Part shown: positions 48,349 to 61,794 of the stretch, in pieces
How positions within the stretch are numbered: position 1 is the stretch's first letter
How the letters are laid out: every line of letters begins with the position of its first letter
Source of the DNA: Centropus unirufus
Lineage: Eukaryota; Chordata; Aves; Cuculiformes; Centropidae
Direction of reading: 5' to 3'
NCBI GenBank assembly: GCA_013397695.1
Contig: VYZI01000050.1
Coordinates: 2,062,314-2,126,313, forward strand
DNA length: 64,000 bases
Notes under the pieces: model-generated
Databases searched by the model: none
Told to the model about the DNA's origin: nothing
Seen by the model: only the letters and a program-made list of their open reading frames with translations
Made by a program: the position numbers and the translations under genes

Positions 48349-50995
48349 TTGCCACGAACAAAAATCCAAAGGCAGATTCTGTGCAAATTTTTTGGCAAGT
48401 GTGAGTTCTGTGCCTTTGTTTTCAAAATATGCATTGCTTAGGTGAATGTTGCCCTTAATTTAATTTTCTTCTGCAAAGCCCTTCATCTTCTATCTTGGCT
48501 CAGTGTGGTCTCCTGGATGTGTAACAGCATCACTAAATATTCCTCAGATTGCCCCTCTCACATCATGTATATTCTTTCACAATTTTTAACTGACTATACA
48601 AAGCATAACATTCTAATATTTCTGTCAAGGCCCAGGAATGTCTTTGCCTTTGGTTACAGCTACCTAGATATTTTACGTTTAGGGCATAGCCAAAATTTCA
48701 CTAAATTTCAGCCAGTTTATTTTAACTGTGATAGGTTTGGGACCTGGATTTGAAATTTAGGCCTAGATGAAGTGAAACTATTCCAATGCTGTGGAAGCCA
48801 GAAGATCTTTCGTACAAATAATCTGTGGTTGTGTGGGTGAAATGAAGCTGATGAGAACAAAAGATAAGATGTTCCTTTTTGTGTCTAGCAGGCATCACTC
48901 AAGAGTGATGAAAGCCTGTCAAGAATAGAGGTGGAGAATTATTTTTCCCAGTAGTGATATTTCAGCCATTATTTTAAAATTTAAGTTTTAATTTTGCAAC
49001 CACCTGTTTTTAAGTATTCAAATCTCTGTGAACTATTATATAAACAATCTAGAAAGACGTATCAGTTCAACAGGTTTGTTTCAGAGTGTTGCTGACATGG
49101 GAGTTTGCATCAATCAACCTCCAAAACAGCAATGAATATTTGGTCCCATATGTTCATAGCATACACAAGCCTTGGAGCTCTGTGCATACAAGCTTTGCTG
49201 TGTAAAGTCATTATCTTTCCGCCTTTGCTCATCCTTAGAAGGCATATCAGAAATATTACCTCTTATTGCAAGATGTTTGCAAGCAGTTAAAGCTGAGCAA
49301 GAGAAAGTGAGCCTTCCTACTCATTAAATGTAATTTTCTTTTGATTTGTTTTGATTCATCTTAATGAGAAAGGAACACCATGTAGGTGTGGGTGTAGATG
49401 ATGGGGTGGGTAGCTTTTAATGGGGAATGAGCTGAGTAAGCAACTTTGAAACTACCTCTCAAAATATTCTTCATACAAGCCTTGGGGAGGCAATCAGACA
49501 CTTGTTTTAAAATCCTTTGACAAATCCCCATGCTCTCTTTCACAAATTGTGAAAGTAAAGGATCGTGCAGCCAAAATTAAGTGGTCATGTCAGTTTCCTC
49601 TGCATAGGAATTTGATTTGTTACCATGAAATCTGTTGTCAATAAAACCTTGTGTCTTCTAGACCAGAAGACCATATACATTGTGTCTGCTCATGTCTAAA
49701 GCTATTTACTCACCTCAATGAAGTAGCCGTCTCACTGGGTTTTCCTAAGCTGGCCCAGAGCTCTTGAGGTTGAGGAATATATACAAAGAGAAGAGGTAAA
49801 AACTGTAGAGCAAATTTATGGGTGGAAGACGGCTTTCATCCATCCCATTTGTCTGTGGTCCTATAAGAAACTCAGCTAAATGTCAACAGGCAGCTCTAAT
49901 TTTTCCACTGTTCAGAGCAACCCAGAAGAGAGAAGGGATTCAAAAAGAGGAGATACAAGTATATGCAGGTGTAGAATGACTCTGCTGAAATCACACGGCC
50001 ACAAAGCTGAAGTACTTGAGAACTGAAAATTAGGGATAAAATTTCTTACGAATAAGTCCAGAAATTCCTGAGCATATCAGCAGGTTCTCACAAGTCCTGC
50101 AAATCCATCCACTCAGCAGAAGAAACCTGTGAAAATTCTGCAGGGGGAACTCAAGAGTTGCTTACAGTGGAAGGAAGCAATCTGGCCTATAATTAAGTTT
50201 TCATCTCCTATTATTTATCCAACACCATAGCATCTCATCCAACATCTACCTTGCCGACGCTGTTTATTTAGTTAGTTCATTATATTTCTCTATAATTTGT
50301 TGCAGTTGAGCTGAACACAATGGCTTAGAAAAACACCATTCCAAACACTTTCATCATCAGAACTTTCTAAATGTTCCACCCCTGCTTGTTGCCAAGCAGA
50401 GAGAAAGAGTTCCTGCACACTTGACAGCAGTCCTTTGCCGCTAAAAATGCACCCACACTTGCTCTGGGATCTGCTATTCATTCGTCCTCCACCAGCCTTC
50501 AGAAGCGATGAATTTGGAGGGCAAAGGAAGATCTAAGAAGTTGCTTTAATCCAGGACGTAAAAGAGACATGAGTGATAGAAAGATAACAACCTGTATTTG
50601 CCACACCTTACTTTTCCAGACTGTAGTTTCACATTATTCTTTGCAAACTGTATATTATTTTCTTGACTAGGGCTGGGAACATCTTTGGTGTGACGTGGTA
50701 ATAAAACTTCAGTTACAACAGCTACGGGGATATGAAGCAAGACTGCAAAGGGTCTCCAATCAGTTACAATCAACAAAACTTGAATGAGCCTGAATTTACT
50801 GTGAATGAAATTATGCCAGGACCTGCATCGTGTATGTGTACACACAGACCTGTGATGGACTTCTATGCAGCAGTGAATACCATCCATAAGGAATAAAGCT
50901 AGGGAGATCTGGTAGTTCAGGTCCTGTGTGCCCCGTGGATGACTGAAGACAACCATCTTGGTATGAAAAACAGCAAAATAATGAGGATCAGCAGG

Positions 50996-51064
50996 TCTGA
51001 TTCTGATTTCAATTATATTTATGTAGCTCGGGAGTGACTCCACCATTACGTGGAGCATAATGGT
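50996..51064. repeat. Archosaur-type palindromic repeat copy
   Basis: 'gattctgatttcaattatatt', 'gggagtgactccac', then 'gtggagcataatgg' matches the dispersed pattern 'gattctgatctcagttacac..ggagtaactccac..gtggagtt'. The CTCCAC/GTGGAG arms around CATTAC form the palindrome centre. It lies inside the minus frame 50546-51085 (179 codons), which argues against that frame being a gene. Confidence 0.55.
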
Positions 51065-51517
51065 AGAAACACAGTGCCAGGCCAAGAATCTGTCTTAGGT
51101 AATAGGCTTCATCCATAACACTGCCAGAACATTGTAGAAAGATCAGTAATCCGAGGTGTGACGGCAGTGCAGTCATGTTCTAGCTAGCTTTAAGAGTATG
51201 GCAGGGAGTCTGCAGCTGTGCAGTCTGTGGAAGGGGCTCCACGTGTGTTTCAAGAGGAGGGAATGAGATCCATGAAGCCTAAACCACTGTATCTTCCTGG
51301 TTATTGTTAGTGCTAGATGAAAGCTGGTTTCAGTACAACTCACATGCTGCAATTGCAGCTCCGAGTATAGTGCATAGAGTCAGAGGCCGGCAAACATAAC
51401 CTGTGCTTACTCTAAATCTAGGCAAAGAAATGCACTTCTTTAAGGCATGTGCCAGATAGTTCCCAAGAAGTTTGGGGTATTGCAGAGGAGAAAGTCTTTC
51501 CACAGACATGGACAGAT

Positions 51518-51556
51518 GGAGTTTTTTTCTTTTTCTTCTTTTTTCTCTTTTCTCTG
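51518..51556 (-). repeat. Polypyrimidine (CT-rich) tract
   Basis: About 39 bases almost entirely T and C on the plus strand. Confidence 0.8.
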
Positions 51557-51674
51557 GCAATCAGATGAACCAAGGGATGGTTTTGATTGAGAATCTGGAG
51601 CAGATACGGGGAGAATTGATTCATGATCCTGCTTTTCTTTTTTGCTTTCTAATGGGCTGACAGACTCTGCTCCA

Positions 51675-51720
51675 GGCCCTTATTCCAAAAGCCTCATCCA
51701 AAACCCACTGAAGTCAATCC
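51675..51720. repeat. Fragment of archosaur-type palindromic repeat
   Basis: 'aggccctt' followed by 'aaacccactgaagtcaatcc' carries the family core CCACTGAAGTCAAT; flanks are too decayed to delimit. Confidence 0.4.
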
Positions 51721-52157
51721 TCGTAGAGTACAGTGTGCTGTGAATTTGGCTGCAAAGTAGTACTCAACTACCATTCTCTTAAGAAATACAGACAATCAAT
51801 TTTTTCTTAATTGCCACAGCTATTAAACAATCCTTAAAAACATCTGCCATCCCTTCTTCCTGTCAAAGCTTCTTATTCCCTCCACTGTACCTTACTTTTC
51901 AGCAGTTTGGCACTCCCCACTCACGGATAGCCTGGCATCAGTCCTTGCCCCATGGCAGGAATACCTGCCTGGTCCCATGCTGTGTTCTTTGTCTCCTTTG
52001 TTTCCTTCACCCTCCTCCCAGTCAAGTTCACATGGGCCGCTGAAATTAAAAGGTTACACCGTGTAACAGTAAAGAAAAATGTAAGCAACCAAGATGTGCC
52101 TGTAGCAGGAACATTTTCTCTCATCTATTCCTGTTGCAAAAATCTTTGGCATTTACA

Positions 52158-52177
52158 TGCACGCACACACACACACC
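52158..52177. repeat. (CA)n microsatellite
   Basis: About 20 bases of CA with one CG step near the start. Confidence 0.9.
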
Positions 52178-52549
52178 CTGCCCATCCTTCACTGTCCTCT
52201 CTGCTATAACGACTGCATAAAATTGAAAAGTCCTAAGGGCAGGGTCCTGGTGTATGGCTTGCTCTTAAAAGAGAGATGGGCTGTTGTTTTAATGATCAAG
52301 GTCAGGTTACCATGTAGCCCTCAGACTGTGCACATAATGAGCTTTATTACTTTCGCTGCTGGGCTGAGAAAATGTGAGGAAGAAGCACCTCGGTTTGGAT
52401 ATAAAAGGAATTAAGAATCTAATAGGTCTCACTGAAAATAAAGTTTGTAAAATATAATTTCATTCGACAGGAAATTTTACATTTGACTGAAAATTAATTG
52501 TTCCACTTTGGGAAATTCTGAATGGTCAGAAGGAACTGAAGAGAACAGG

Positions 52550-52771
52550 TCACAGAATCCCAGAATGGTTGAGGCTGGAAGAGACCTCTGCAAGTCATTT
52601 GGTCTACCTGCCCTGCTCAAGCAGAGCCACCTAAAGCCAATTGCCCAGCAGCATTTTCAGGCAGCTTTTCAGTGTCTCAAAAGATGGAGATTCTACAGAT
52701 TCCCCGGGCAATCTATGTCAGTTCTCAGTTGCCCTCACAGTAAAGAAGTATTTCCTCATGTTCAGATTCAT
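52550..52771 (-). mobile_element. CR1 LINE, 3' fragment
   Basis: Starts at the decayed tail CACAGAATCCCAGAATGG and 'ggttgaggctggaagagacctct', the usual CR1 3' end read in antisense. On the minus strand the inner edge reads LNMRKYFFTVRAT, the conserved motif near the end of ORF2 (family LNxRKxFFTVRVT). It breaks off abruptly at 52771, so the rest of the element is missing by truncation or deletion. About 222 bp. Confidence 0.93.
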
Positions 52772-53883
52772 AAATACCTTAGAGGCGAGGTGTTGGTATC
52801 CTTCTCACTTAAAACACCAGGGCAAAATCTGGGATGCAGGTTTTAATGCCCATCCCTCTCTCAGGTATGAATAACTAAGGACATCCCAAGATGAGGATAC
52901 TGCAGTCACTTTTTTTTCCTTTGTACAGACAAGTTGGCCTTCGCTGGAGCAACATCAAAAACCATCCACTACCTTTCCTAGCAGGTTGGCCGCGTTGTCA
53001 TGTCTCCGAAGCCATTTCACTCTCTTGCTACATGACTGTGTAAGTATGGTATAAACAGAGCAATTTCTACAGAAGAGACACACCTCAAAGTGTTTATAAC
53101 CTCATGCCTAACAGTTACATGAAGAGATGGACTATATTAGTGCAGGTCTAAAGCCTCCAGTGGATCCAGACAGAGGTTTGGATGTGAGGGCTTTAACCCA
53201 GGAGGAGTTTGGTAGGTATTTTGCAGCAAATGCTGCTCAGTCTCCTCCTCTTGAAGCTATCCCATTTCTTATAAAACATCCAGACAGTCATAGAGGAAGA
53301 GTGTGAAGAATGACTCCTGACATGCTAGTTAAAACATTCTCCTGGAAGGTGTGACATGCGGGACACTCAACCCTGCTCTGATTAGTGTTTAATTATTTAC
53401 ACAAAGGGAATAGTGTAAACAGGAATGAGAGACCTGGCCCTCAGCCCCTGTCTCCTGGATTAACTGAGAGGTAGCAGGCTAAGACAAGGAGGGGTGGAGG
53501 ATCAGCTCCTCCAGTCCAGGCCACCGTCTTTTATAAGTTACATTTGCTCCTGTTGACTAAACAGGGCAGTCTTCCTTCATCAGCTCTGTGACCCCTGCCC
53601 TCTACTCCTGATTGTATTTATGGCAGTCAACCTCAACCCCACAAACAGTTTCACACTGACAAAAATTTGCCCAACACATCGAGTCCTTAAAAGAAAAAAA
53701 TCATCAGCTCTGGAGGACCATTCACAGCCAAAACAGGTGCCCATACACCTCCATCCTTCTGAGATTTATTTCCTCCAGACTGCTGAAGCAAGCCAGGCAA
53801 CCTTATCTTCATGCTCTTTTAAGGTGCTGCTGTAAGATTGCCAGGCATTTTAGGGTGCTTTGAGTGCAATGTCTGATTTGTGT
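52772..53883. other. Unique non-coding stretch
   Basis: Nothing recognised. Short open frames only, the longest about 70 codons at 53620-53835. Confidence 0.6.
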
Positions 53884-53973
53884 GCTAAGTGTTTGCACGA
53901 TGCCAGCACAATGGGGTCCTGGCTCTGACAGGGGTGCCAAGATAGTGTTATGATTAACTATAATTATGACTGA
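53884..53973 (+). repeat. Ancient amniote interspersed repeat ('AGCACAATGGGG' family), second copy
   Basis: 'gccagcacaatggggtcctgg', then 'tgacaggggtgccaagatagt' and an AT-rich tail. It corresponds block by block to the archosaur/turtle pattern 'cctagcacaatggggtcctgg..tgactggggctcctagg..' and to 16864-16945 in this window. Same orientation as that copy. Confidence 0.7.
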
Positions 53974-56900
53974 TTATCCAGATCACAGTACATGTCATGG
54001 AGCACTCTTTTCCCTGGGTGTAGAGGCTGTAGGGGCTCCGCCTGAGCATCAAGCCAGGGAGCAGCACCATGGTCTGCCAGGTCAGCATCCTGCGTCAGGG
54101 GCAGAGGAGCAAGCAGGAGGCTAAGAGGCAACAGGGATGGTTGCCCATATGCTCAAGAGAGGAAGTGTGCCATAGCCTTTTCCTGGAGCCCTGATGTGTC
54201 TAATAGTGGCCCTGCCAAAATGTGCTTGCATTCTTTCCTTTCAGGCTAGCTGCTTGCCAGCAGAAGTTAGGCTGTCCGCCAGGACCTGTCTGGCTGCACT
54301 GTGGAAATCCAAAGGCCATTGGAACCGTCTGTCACACCCTGTTCCCCATGTAAGGGGGCACCTGGGACTCAGGGGCCTTATCTTCATCATGTCTTAGGAC
54401 AAACTTATTAAAACAAAGGGAGAACTATGAAATGCAGGTTGCTTCCATTTATTAGGCCTTAATTTTGGCTCAAGCAAGCTAGTAAGCACTGCATATTGGA
54501 GAAAGTATAGAGAAGAAAATGACAGCTCGCTGCCACATATTTAATTACACTCTGATAATTACCACTCTGTATGTTTTAACTCTGTAAGAGTAAGATGTAG
54601 CCTGTGCACGCATAGCAGCAAATAATTCAGAGCCTGAGCGAGCTGGTGTACATCAAGCCGTCCTGCATACATTTATCTGGACTTTAAAACGCACAACAGT
54701 GTTATAGTATAACAGATACAACAGTATCAAGGTATCCTGCACACTTCGCTGCCATCACTTTGTCCAATGTGATGCTTCCAGTGCTGACCTTGTCTTTCCC
54801 AGTGCACTAACAAGAAACAAAGTGAAGCAGAGAACAGTGCCTTAAGCTAAGTCTAGGCTAACAGACAGAACTCTTAATGTCATAGATGTTCTAGTCTGGT
54901 ATGATTCTCAAAGCATTACTCTTTGCAAAGGAAACCAGGCCTGTCTTCCTGCTGGAGAAACAGTACAGAGGAAAGAGCTGGGAGAAGGACTTGAGTTCTG
55001 CCAAGTTTTAGCACGGCAGCCAAGCTTGTTCAGGAGAGAATCAGGCTCACAGTAAGACCTCACTTGTGCCTGCTTCATTCATCTTGTGAAGGTTCATCCC
55101 CAGAATCCTACCGTATCATTGCTATTATTCTCATCCGTCAAGTGTAAATATTTCAAAATCCCTCAATATTTTCCATTAAGTTGTATAAGACTTCGCTGAT
55201 ATTTTTATTTTTCAAAATGCACCTTTTGATGGTGCTGGGCAATACTTTGGACAGCAGTCTACAAAACCAAAGCCGTTAGCCTAAGAATTTAATTCTGGTA
55301 GCAGGATGATGTATTCTGTCCTTGGACAAGGCCTGACTAGTCAAGCTTGCTGTGGGACTGAGATGTACCCAGCTCTTGTAACAGAGACTGAAGCGCTCTT
55401 AAAAACAACCATTACAGAAGTAGCAGAAGAGCACTGAAGATTTGAAAATTTTGAGTTCAGCAAAATCATTTTGACCTCCTTCCAGATGATTTTTCCATCT
55501 GATTTTTCAAATCTAATGTATTTTTGCTGAGTTTAAAATAATCCCATTTCCAAATTTGTACCATGAGACTGTTTTACACTTTCCTCCCAGACAGTCAGCT
55601 CACCACAAGACCAGGCCATTGAACAATTTTTGCTTCATATTTCCATCTAAACGGGTCCCAGAGACATACCAATGTTGTTCACAAATACTTGCAACATTTC
55701 ATCTCCTTAATTTGTAGAGAGATAATCATTATCAGGTGGCTTCCCTTTTGGTAGCTTTGGACACTTTTTAAAGGGAAAAATATTTATTTTAAAACTTTTT
55801 TTACATAGAATTGGTCTGCTGAACAAGGAAGCTTCTTAAGTTGACAAAAGCCTTCCATTTTAACATTTGTGTGAAGAGGCATTTGTTTTCCACTTAGAAA
55901 TTGCTCTCAATGTAGAATTTTACACCAAAGAGTAAAGCTTAAAGCAGAAAAATTTGAAATAATCTTTTCAGCTTCACTGTAATGAAATGCCTATCTTAGT
56001 TGATGAGATGTCTTGCCTTCATCTGCATTTTCTTGAGTTTCCTTCCAAGAGGACATCTTTTTGTCATGGGTTAGGCAAGGAAAAAGTGTTGAAACACTGC
56101 GGACAGGAAAACTATTTCTCATATTTCTCTGTTGCTAAATACTTCATGATTCTTGGAAGGGGCAGTGGTATACATAGGTGGCATTTCTGTGGTGGACTCA
56201 GCAGGCAGCTGATTTCTGCTGGCTTTGCGGTGTGAAGGCAAACCTGAAACCTCCACTGGGCTCAGCCCCTCCATGCAATGGTTTGGGGTTAACCACAGGG
56301 AGCAGAGGCTGTGCAGAAGCAGCACGGACTGTGGTCCCTGCATGGTACCCAGATAGGTGGCTCACAGCATATGAATCACTCAGATGTCTCTTCCAGTTCT
56401 ACAGTGTTTGCTATTTAGGCCAAAAAGGCAGAGTTCTATTGAATATAACAAATGTTGATAAAAGAAATGTAGATTTTGCAGTAAAAATTATTAATCTCCC
56501 AATGATCTCCATTCAATGGAGTGACCAGAATATCAAATGTAGAGCACTGAAAACCACCCTGAAGCTCTATCATCAGCAATGATCCAGAGGAAAGTTCAGT
56601 TACATCTTTCTGAATTTCATGAATGGAGGATGCACATTATCCACTTTAAAGGAGCAGCAGCAGACGGTATGTCCTGTCAGCCTCCTGGCATTTAAGCTTA
56701 AGGTCACTTTTTGTTAGGTAACTTCTTCATAGCAGAAGGCGTCATATCCCAACTTTTCTCTGAACAAGAAGAGAATAATTTCTCCTCCTGAAATAGTTAT
56801 GCTTTTGGAAAATACATTGTGTAATACTTTCAGTATGCCTATATCCTTTCTAATCGCAAAAAATAAAAATCAAAATTTAAAAATTGCACCATACTGTCCA

Positions 56901-59900
56901 GAGTCATAAAATGACCTAATTTGATGGCACAGCTCTGCTCTCTGGTTTGATTTTCAAAGCCACGATTTCTCAACAAAGCCTCCAAACAGCAAAACATCCA
57001 GCAGTACAAATATTTGCAATTATAGGCAACTGAACACGAAGCGCAGGTTTCATTTATCAATCAGGATTTTGGTTTGGGTTTTGGTTTTATTTGATGTGAA
57101 GCTTACTTGTGGACCCTTCCATGAAGCTGCACGATTACAGCTTTTGAGGATTGTATTTCAAGGTCATAATAGAGGGGGAAAAGGTTGTAATATGTTTTAA
57201 CAATCTTATTATTTACTCAACCTTCCAGGATCATAGCTCATCGAATTGTGAGCTTTACTAAAAAAAACCTCATATAATATGTCTTGTTGTGAGTTCATAA
57301 CAAAAACACTCTTAGCAATTTCTGGGATCACCCCAGACCAAACACTGACCTCAACAATTCAAGTAAACTCCTGTTGGAGCCTCTCAAACTAGAAAACCCT
57401 ATGCCTGATCTCAAATTCCGTTTTTCTCCTATTTATCCAGTGTGAGGGCTCTATGCTCCTCAGAGGTGGCTGAGTAACTCCAAAGATGCTGCAAACAGTC
57501 CTGCTCCCATCAATCAAGCAGCTTCCCCTGATGTAAAAATAAATGGTGGTATATTCAAAGTACATGGTGACCCAGACAGTTATCTCGGTTAAAAAAATGT
57601 CTTCCTACCGAAGCATCAAAAAGACCTGTAACCATTTTCATCACTTGTAACTCTGATCCAAGATCCAGAGCTGTTTGCTGTATTGCACAAAACCAGGCAT
57701 GGTGGTTTGTGCTTTTGCTAAAACACAAAGTAGCTTTTCTAGATCTGATCTCACATCTTGAGATGCTTTTATGATTTTGACTGACACGATGTCATGGGAC
57801 ATTGCTGCAAACCCAGAAAACTGCTGTAGTCCTACACCAATGAGGAGAGTAACTCCCCTACTCTGCACCAATGAAGTGCTGGGCACAGGGAAGATCTCAG
57901 TTTCAGACAAGGGTGTTTACCTGGGATTCCTGCCAGCCACAAATTCTCCTACTGCTATGCTTATTTTTCTCACTTTGTTTTTCTTACTTTTTGCAAGCTA
58001 ACCCAGAAATACGAAGTGTCTGTTGAGGTCAGATGAGGCTGGGACAGGTTCTGCCTGGAAGCTCTCCTGCTGCCTCCAGAGTCAGACCGGTTGCATTTCA
58101 TGGGAGGTGAGAACTTATTAACAGGTGCCCACCCCACATCCCATAAGGGACCACAGATGTGGCTGAACACATATCACTGCCCTCATTCCCATTCTGGGAG
58201 GGTAGGATGCAAATGGGATGTAGCTAGGCATGTGCCAGCACCCCGCTCTCATACACTGTCCCTGGGCAGGTAGCAGAAAAATGGGACAAGGAGGCCCTTG
58301 CAGGCTGACGGGGTGAAGCTTGGGTGTCCAGTGCAGAGGCTGTGCATACCTTCTTTCCGGCTTGGAAATTTTGACTGAGAGGAAGAATAAATTTCAGCTT
58401 TTCTGCAGGAGTACCAGAGCAGCTAAGTATCCCCTGTTGCCTTTGTGCTGCCCAAAGGGCTCAGATGTGTTTTCCCTGCTCATGGACAGGTCAGTGCACA
58501 AGGAGCCCGACCCTCCTCAGAGGCATCAGATCTAGAGTGCGTGCACTCACAGTGAATCACCTGATACACAGGAGATGTAATGGACTTGCCAAGCACGTGT
58601 CAGCCATCTGTGTGGTACGTGTGTAGCTGACACAGTGCTTCCCAGCTGCGTCAGGCTGGTGTGCGTATGTTCTATAGTACCAAAACTTTTATTTCTCCGT
58701 GACATTTTCTAGGAGCTTTGGGTGTCCTACAATTAAAAATTCACTCTGAGTACAAAATAGTCTAAACCTGAAGAAGGTCTAGAAGAAGTCAGAAAATGTT
58801 GGAAAACTATTGTCTTCCTGCTGGAAACATGCCACAAGAACATGCATGCAGAAACCAGCATTTGAATTTCATAAGAAGCAGAAGTTGTTTCAGCATTTGA
58901 AAGTACAATTGCATATCAATACAGCAACCATGCCTATCTTCTCTGTGTAGGAAAACTATTGGTCCTTTTGTAGATCAAAAATTAAAAGGCTCTGATCCCA
59001 TTGCCATTTATGACATGATAGATCAGGAGTAACTGAAGAGTAGACAATGAGTGTAGAATCATTCTCAAATAAACCTACTTAAGAAACCGGCCTTACAGGG
59101 AAGCTCTCCATTTCTAGGAACGAAGGATCTCACATGGAAGACCTGAGCTGTAGAACAGTATCAGCTGGAAAAGTATACAAGAGAAGTATTGCTATACATC
59201 TATCTACTTGCATTATTTCAAAGTAATCATCTAAAATCAACAGGTGAACTATGCCCTAAAAGTGCCCATTTATCTCCGTCTCCCTCAACTAAAGCTGGAA
59301 GCTAGAGGTGACAAAGTAGTATAATTCCCTACTCTGTGCATATCCTTGTTTTGTTAAATCATTGTAAACATAATCTTTGAATCTCAATGGAAAGTTTTTG
59401 TTTCCATATCAGTAGGACCAGTGTTATCAGCAGGACCACCTTGGAAAAATTAAAATTTTAGTGAAGTCTTTCTTTCCCTGTAGTCTAAGCCTCCCCATTG
59501 TCAGACCTCACTGTTTTATGTGAATAACACAGAGGTGGGTGCCATTAGGAGAAGAGGAGAGTGGAGAAATCAGTGTATGGTAGACTGTCTTCTTTTATAA
59601 GGCCCATAAATGATATATAAAGAGTTGGCTGATTCAATGAAGTGTATCTTAACTATGGTTTGAAAAAGGAAGGATGTGAAAATATTGCCCTTACACTTTG
59701 CTTGCCATGTAAAACATCTGTTATGGGACAAAACAAATAAAAATTGGAGAATAGCTTCAGCTAAGATTCAACAGTGTAAAACTTAAGTGCATAGTCCAGA
59801 CCAGGCATCTTGGCTCCCAGTGTTTCTCAAAGGGACATTTCCAGAGGTCAATTCCTCCTGATATAAGAAGGTCTTAAATGCTTCAGGCACAGAGAAGTTT

Positions 59901-61794
59901 TGTGCTTCATCCTTTTAAATTCTTACTGTATGTAGGGAGAAAAATAATCTTTCAGTAGCTTACTTTTTCCACCGAGATGTAAGCCACAGAAATAATAAAC
60001 TATTTAGTTATCCTCTCTGAGTTTGAACAAGGTAATTCTTATCTTCCTCTGCCTCTTCTCTATAAATAACCAGGACCGTTAAACACAAATGTCTGGGCTA
60101 GGGTCAGCTAAACTAGATACATGGTACAGTTTGTGCGTAACCTCTGTGGTCAGGTACCCAGCACTGGGGCAGACTTGTGCCATTTGAGCATCCTTCTTTC
60201 TCTCACTTCTCTGAGCAAGACAGTGTTGGCAGTGCTGTCACTTGCTGTATTACTCTGAGGCAGAAAAAGGACAATGTTAAGTTCTGTTCACTCTTTTCCT
60301 GGAGAGCTGCTGGAGTGAGCTGTGAAAAGGACATGGGATTGATTCAAGGGTGCGGAGCCCTGGGTGAGACTTTCATGCTTTATGGGTTGACATACAAAGT
60401 CTTGAGCAGAAAACAAAGATCCTCCTCTGCACTGAGCCTATAATGACTAATCTTGCTGGAGAGTGGGTGCACATTATAACTTCTCATGAAAAGGCAATTT
60501 AAAACCTATGGTTTACAAAGCATCACAATGTATTCTGTCTTTATTATGGCATTCTTAAAAAAGCAAACAAACACAAAGAACAAGAGAGGTGGGACTAGGA
60601 TAGGATTTCAGTGCACAGCATGGCCAAAAGAAGACTGCCCCAGGAACTGGGAATTTTTAATTTCCTATTTTCTCTAACATTAAATTAACATCAGTTTTCT
60701 TGTATTTACTCTTCTCAGTATAAAAAAAAAAATTAAATAATTAAAAAAGTGCTGTTGCTTGCATGTATCATCCAGGCAAAGATCCAGCACTTGGGCTGTG
60801 TTGGAAACAAGCACCATTGTTAGACTGCATAGTCCATCACAATCAGGCTCTTGATATGATCATAAAATTCTGAGACTCACTTTCATTATGATCAATTGTG
60901 TGGATACATGTAAAGCACATTTTCATCACAGGGAGCAGTGAATAGTAGGCACATAATAAGATCTGGAGAATATATACCACACTGTAGCGAGAAACAAAGT
61001 CAGTTTTGATTATTTAATGAGCAGGCTGATAGTCTTCTACTTCATACACGATTCCTTCTGCCTTAGAAAAAGTTATTTTAAAGTTGGGAGTTTTTAACTG
61101 TTGTGGGAATTGGAATTTTTGTGTGTGCAGAACTCCAATAATTAAATACTGGACATATCGGTAATGGAATAAAGAGAAAGACAATTAGCTTTGATCAATA
61201 AATCCTAGTCTCTTTTACCATCATTGGTAGGAATGGAACAAGCCAACATATGTCAACATCCAGCAACTATTGTTTCTTTCCTTCCTTTTTTTTTTCCAGA
61301 AAAATGGATTTACCATGCCAGATTACATCATTTTCACATACATTTCACAGATGGCTCTTCCAAAAGCTATAAACACAGATGAAGAATCATAGTTTGTTTG
61401 GCTCCTGCCCCTGAGAGTGACACCCCTTCAACCACTAGCTGCAGAAGAGCTATGCTGCAAAACTGAAGCAATGTGTGTGCCAAGAGGAATGGTTTCTACG
61501 GGGAAGCAGAGCTGAAGGGAATCCAGGGGTGTTGTTTCTTCGTGTAACTTGTCCATCAGAGACTGCAGAAGGTCAGCACAGAGGACTCCTTCTGGACAAC
61601 TATCACTGGTCCAAGCAGCCATTTGATTCAATGGTCCTTACAGCCGTGAGAGGTTTTGTGCGTCTCCTTAAGAAATGTGGACATTTACAGCATTCCTGGA
61701 AGAACATAAAACAGACTTATTTTCCCTCTTCCTTATCCAGTAGGTGTATGAGATTTATCAAATGCTTCAAAATCAAGCAATGGTTACAGGTTTT
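53974..61794. other. Unique non-coding stretch
   Basis: Longest run without an identified transposon. No gene supported; frames 56178-56582 (plus, 134 codons) and 57641-57910 (minus, 89 codons) match nothing known. An A/T low-complexity tract is at 60721-60748 and a T-rich run at about 61271-61298. Confidence 0.55.
60721..60748. repeat. A/T-rich low-complexity tract
   Basis: Eleven A followed by short AATT/AAATAATT units. Confidence 0.8.

Larger units (their letters stand above)
46760..50995. other. Unique non-coding stretch
   Basis: No gene supported. Holds a GA microsatellite-like run (47551-47572) and one decayed repeat (48279-48348). Confidence 0.55.
51065..52549. other. Unique non-coding stretch
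   Basis: No gene. A pyrimidine run at about 51518-51556, a decayed repeat fragment at 51675-51720 ('cccactgaagtcaat' core) and a CA microsatellite at 52158-52177 are the only features seen. Confidence 0.55.

Noticed and set aside
50546..51085. Minus-strand open frame of 179 codons
   Set aside because: Contains a decayed interspersed repeat at 50996-51064 and resembles no known protein.
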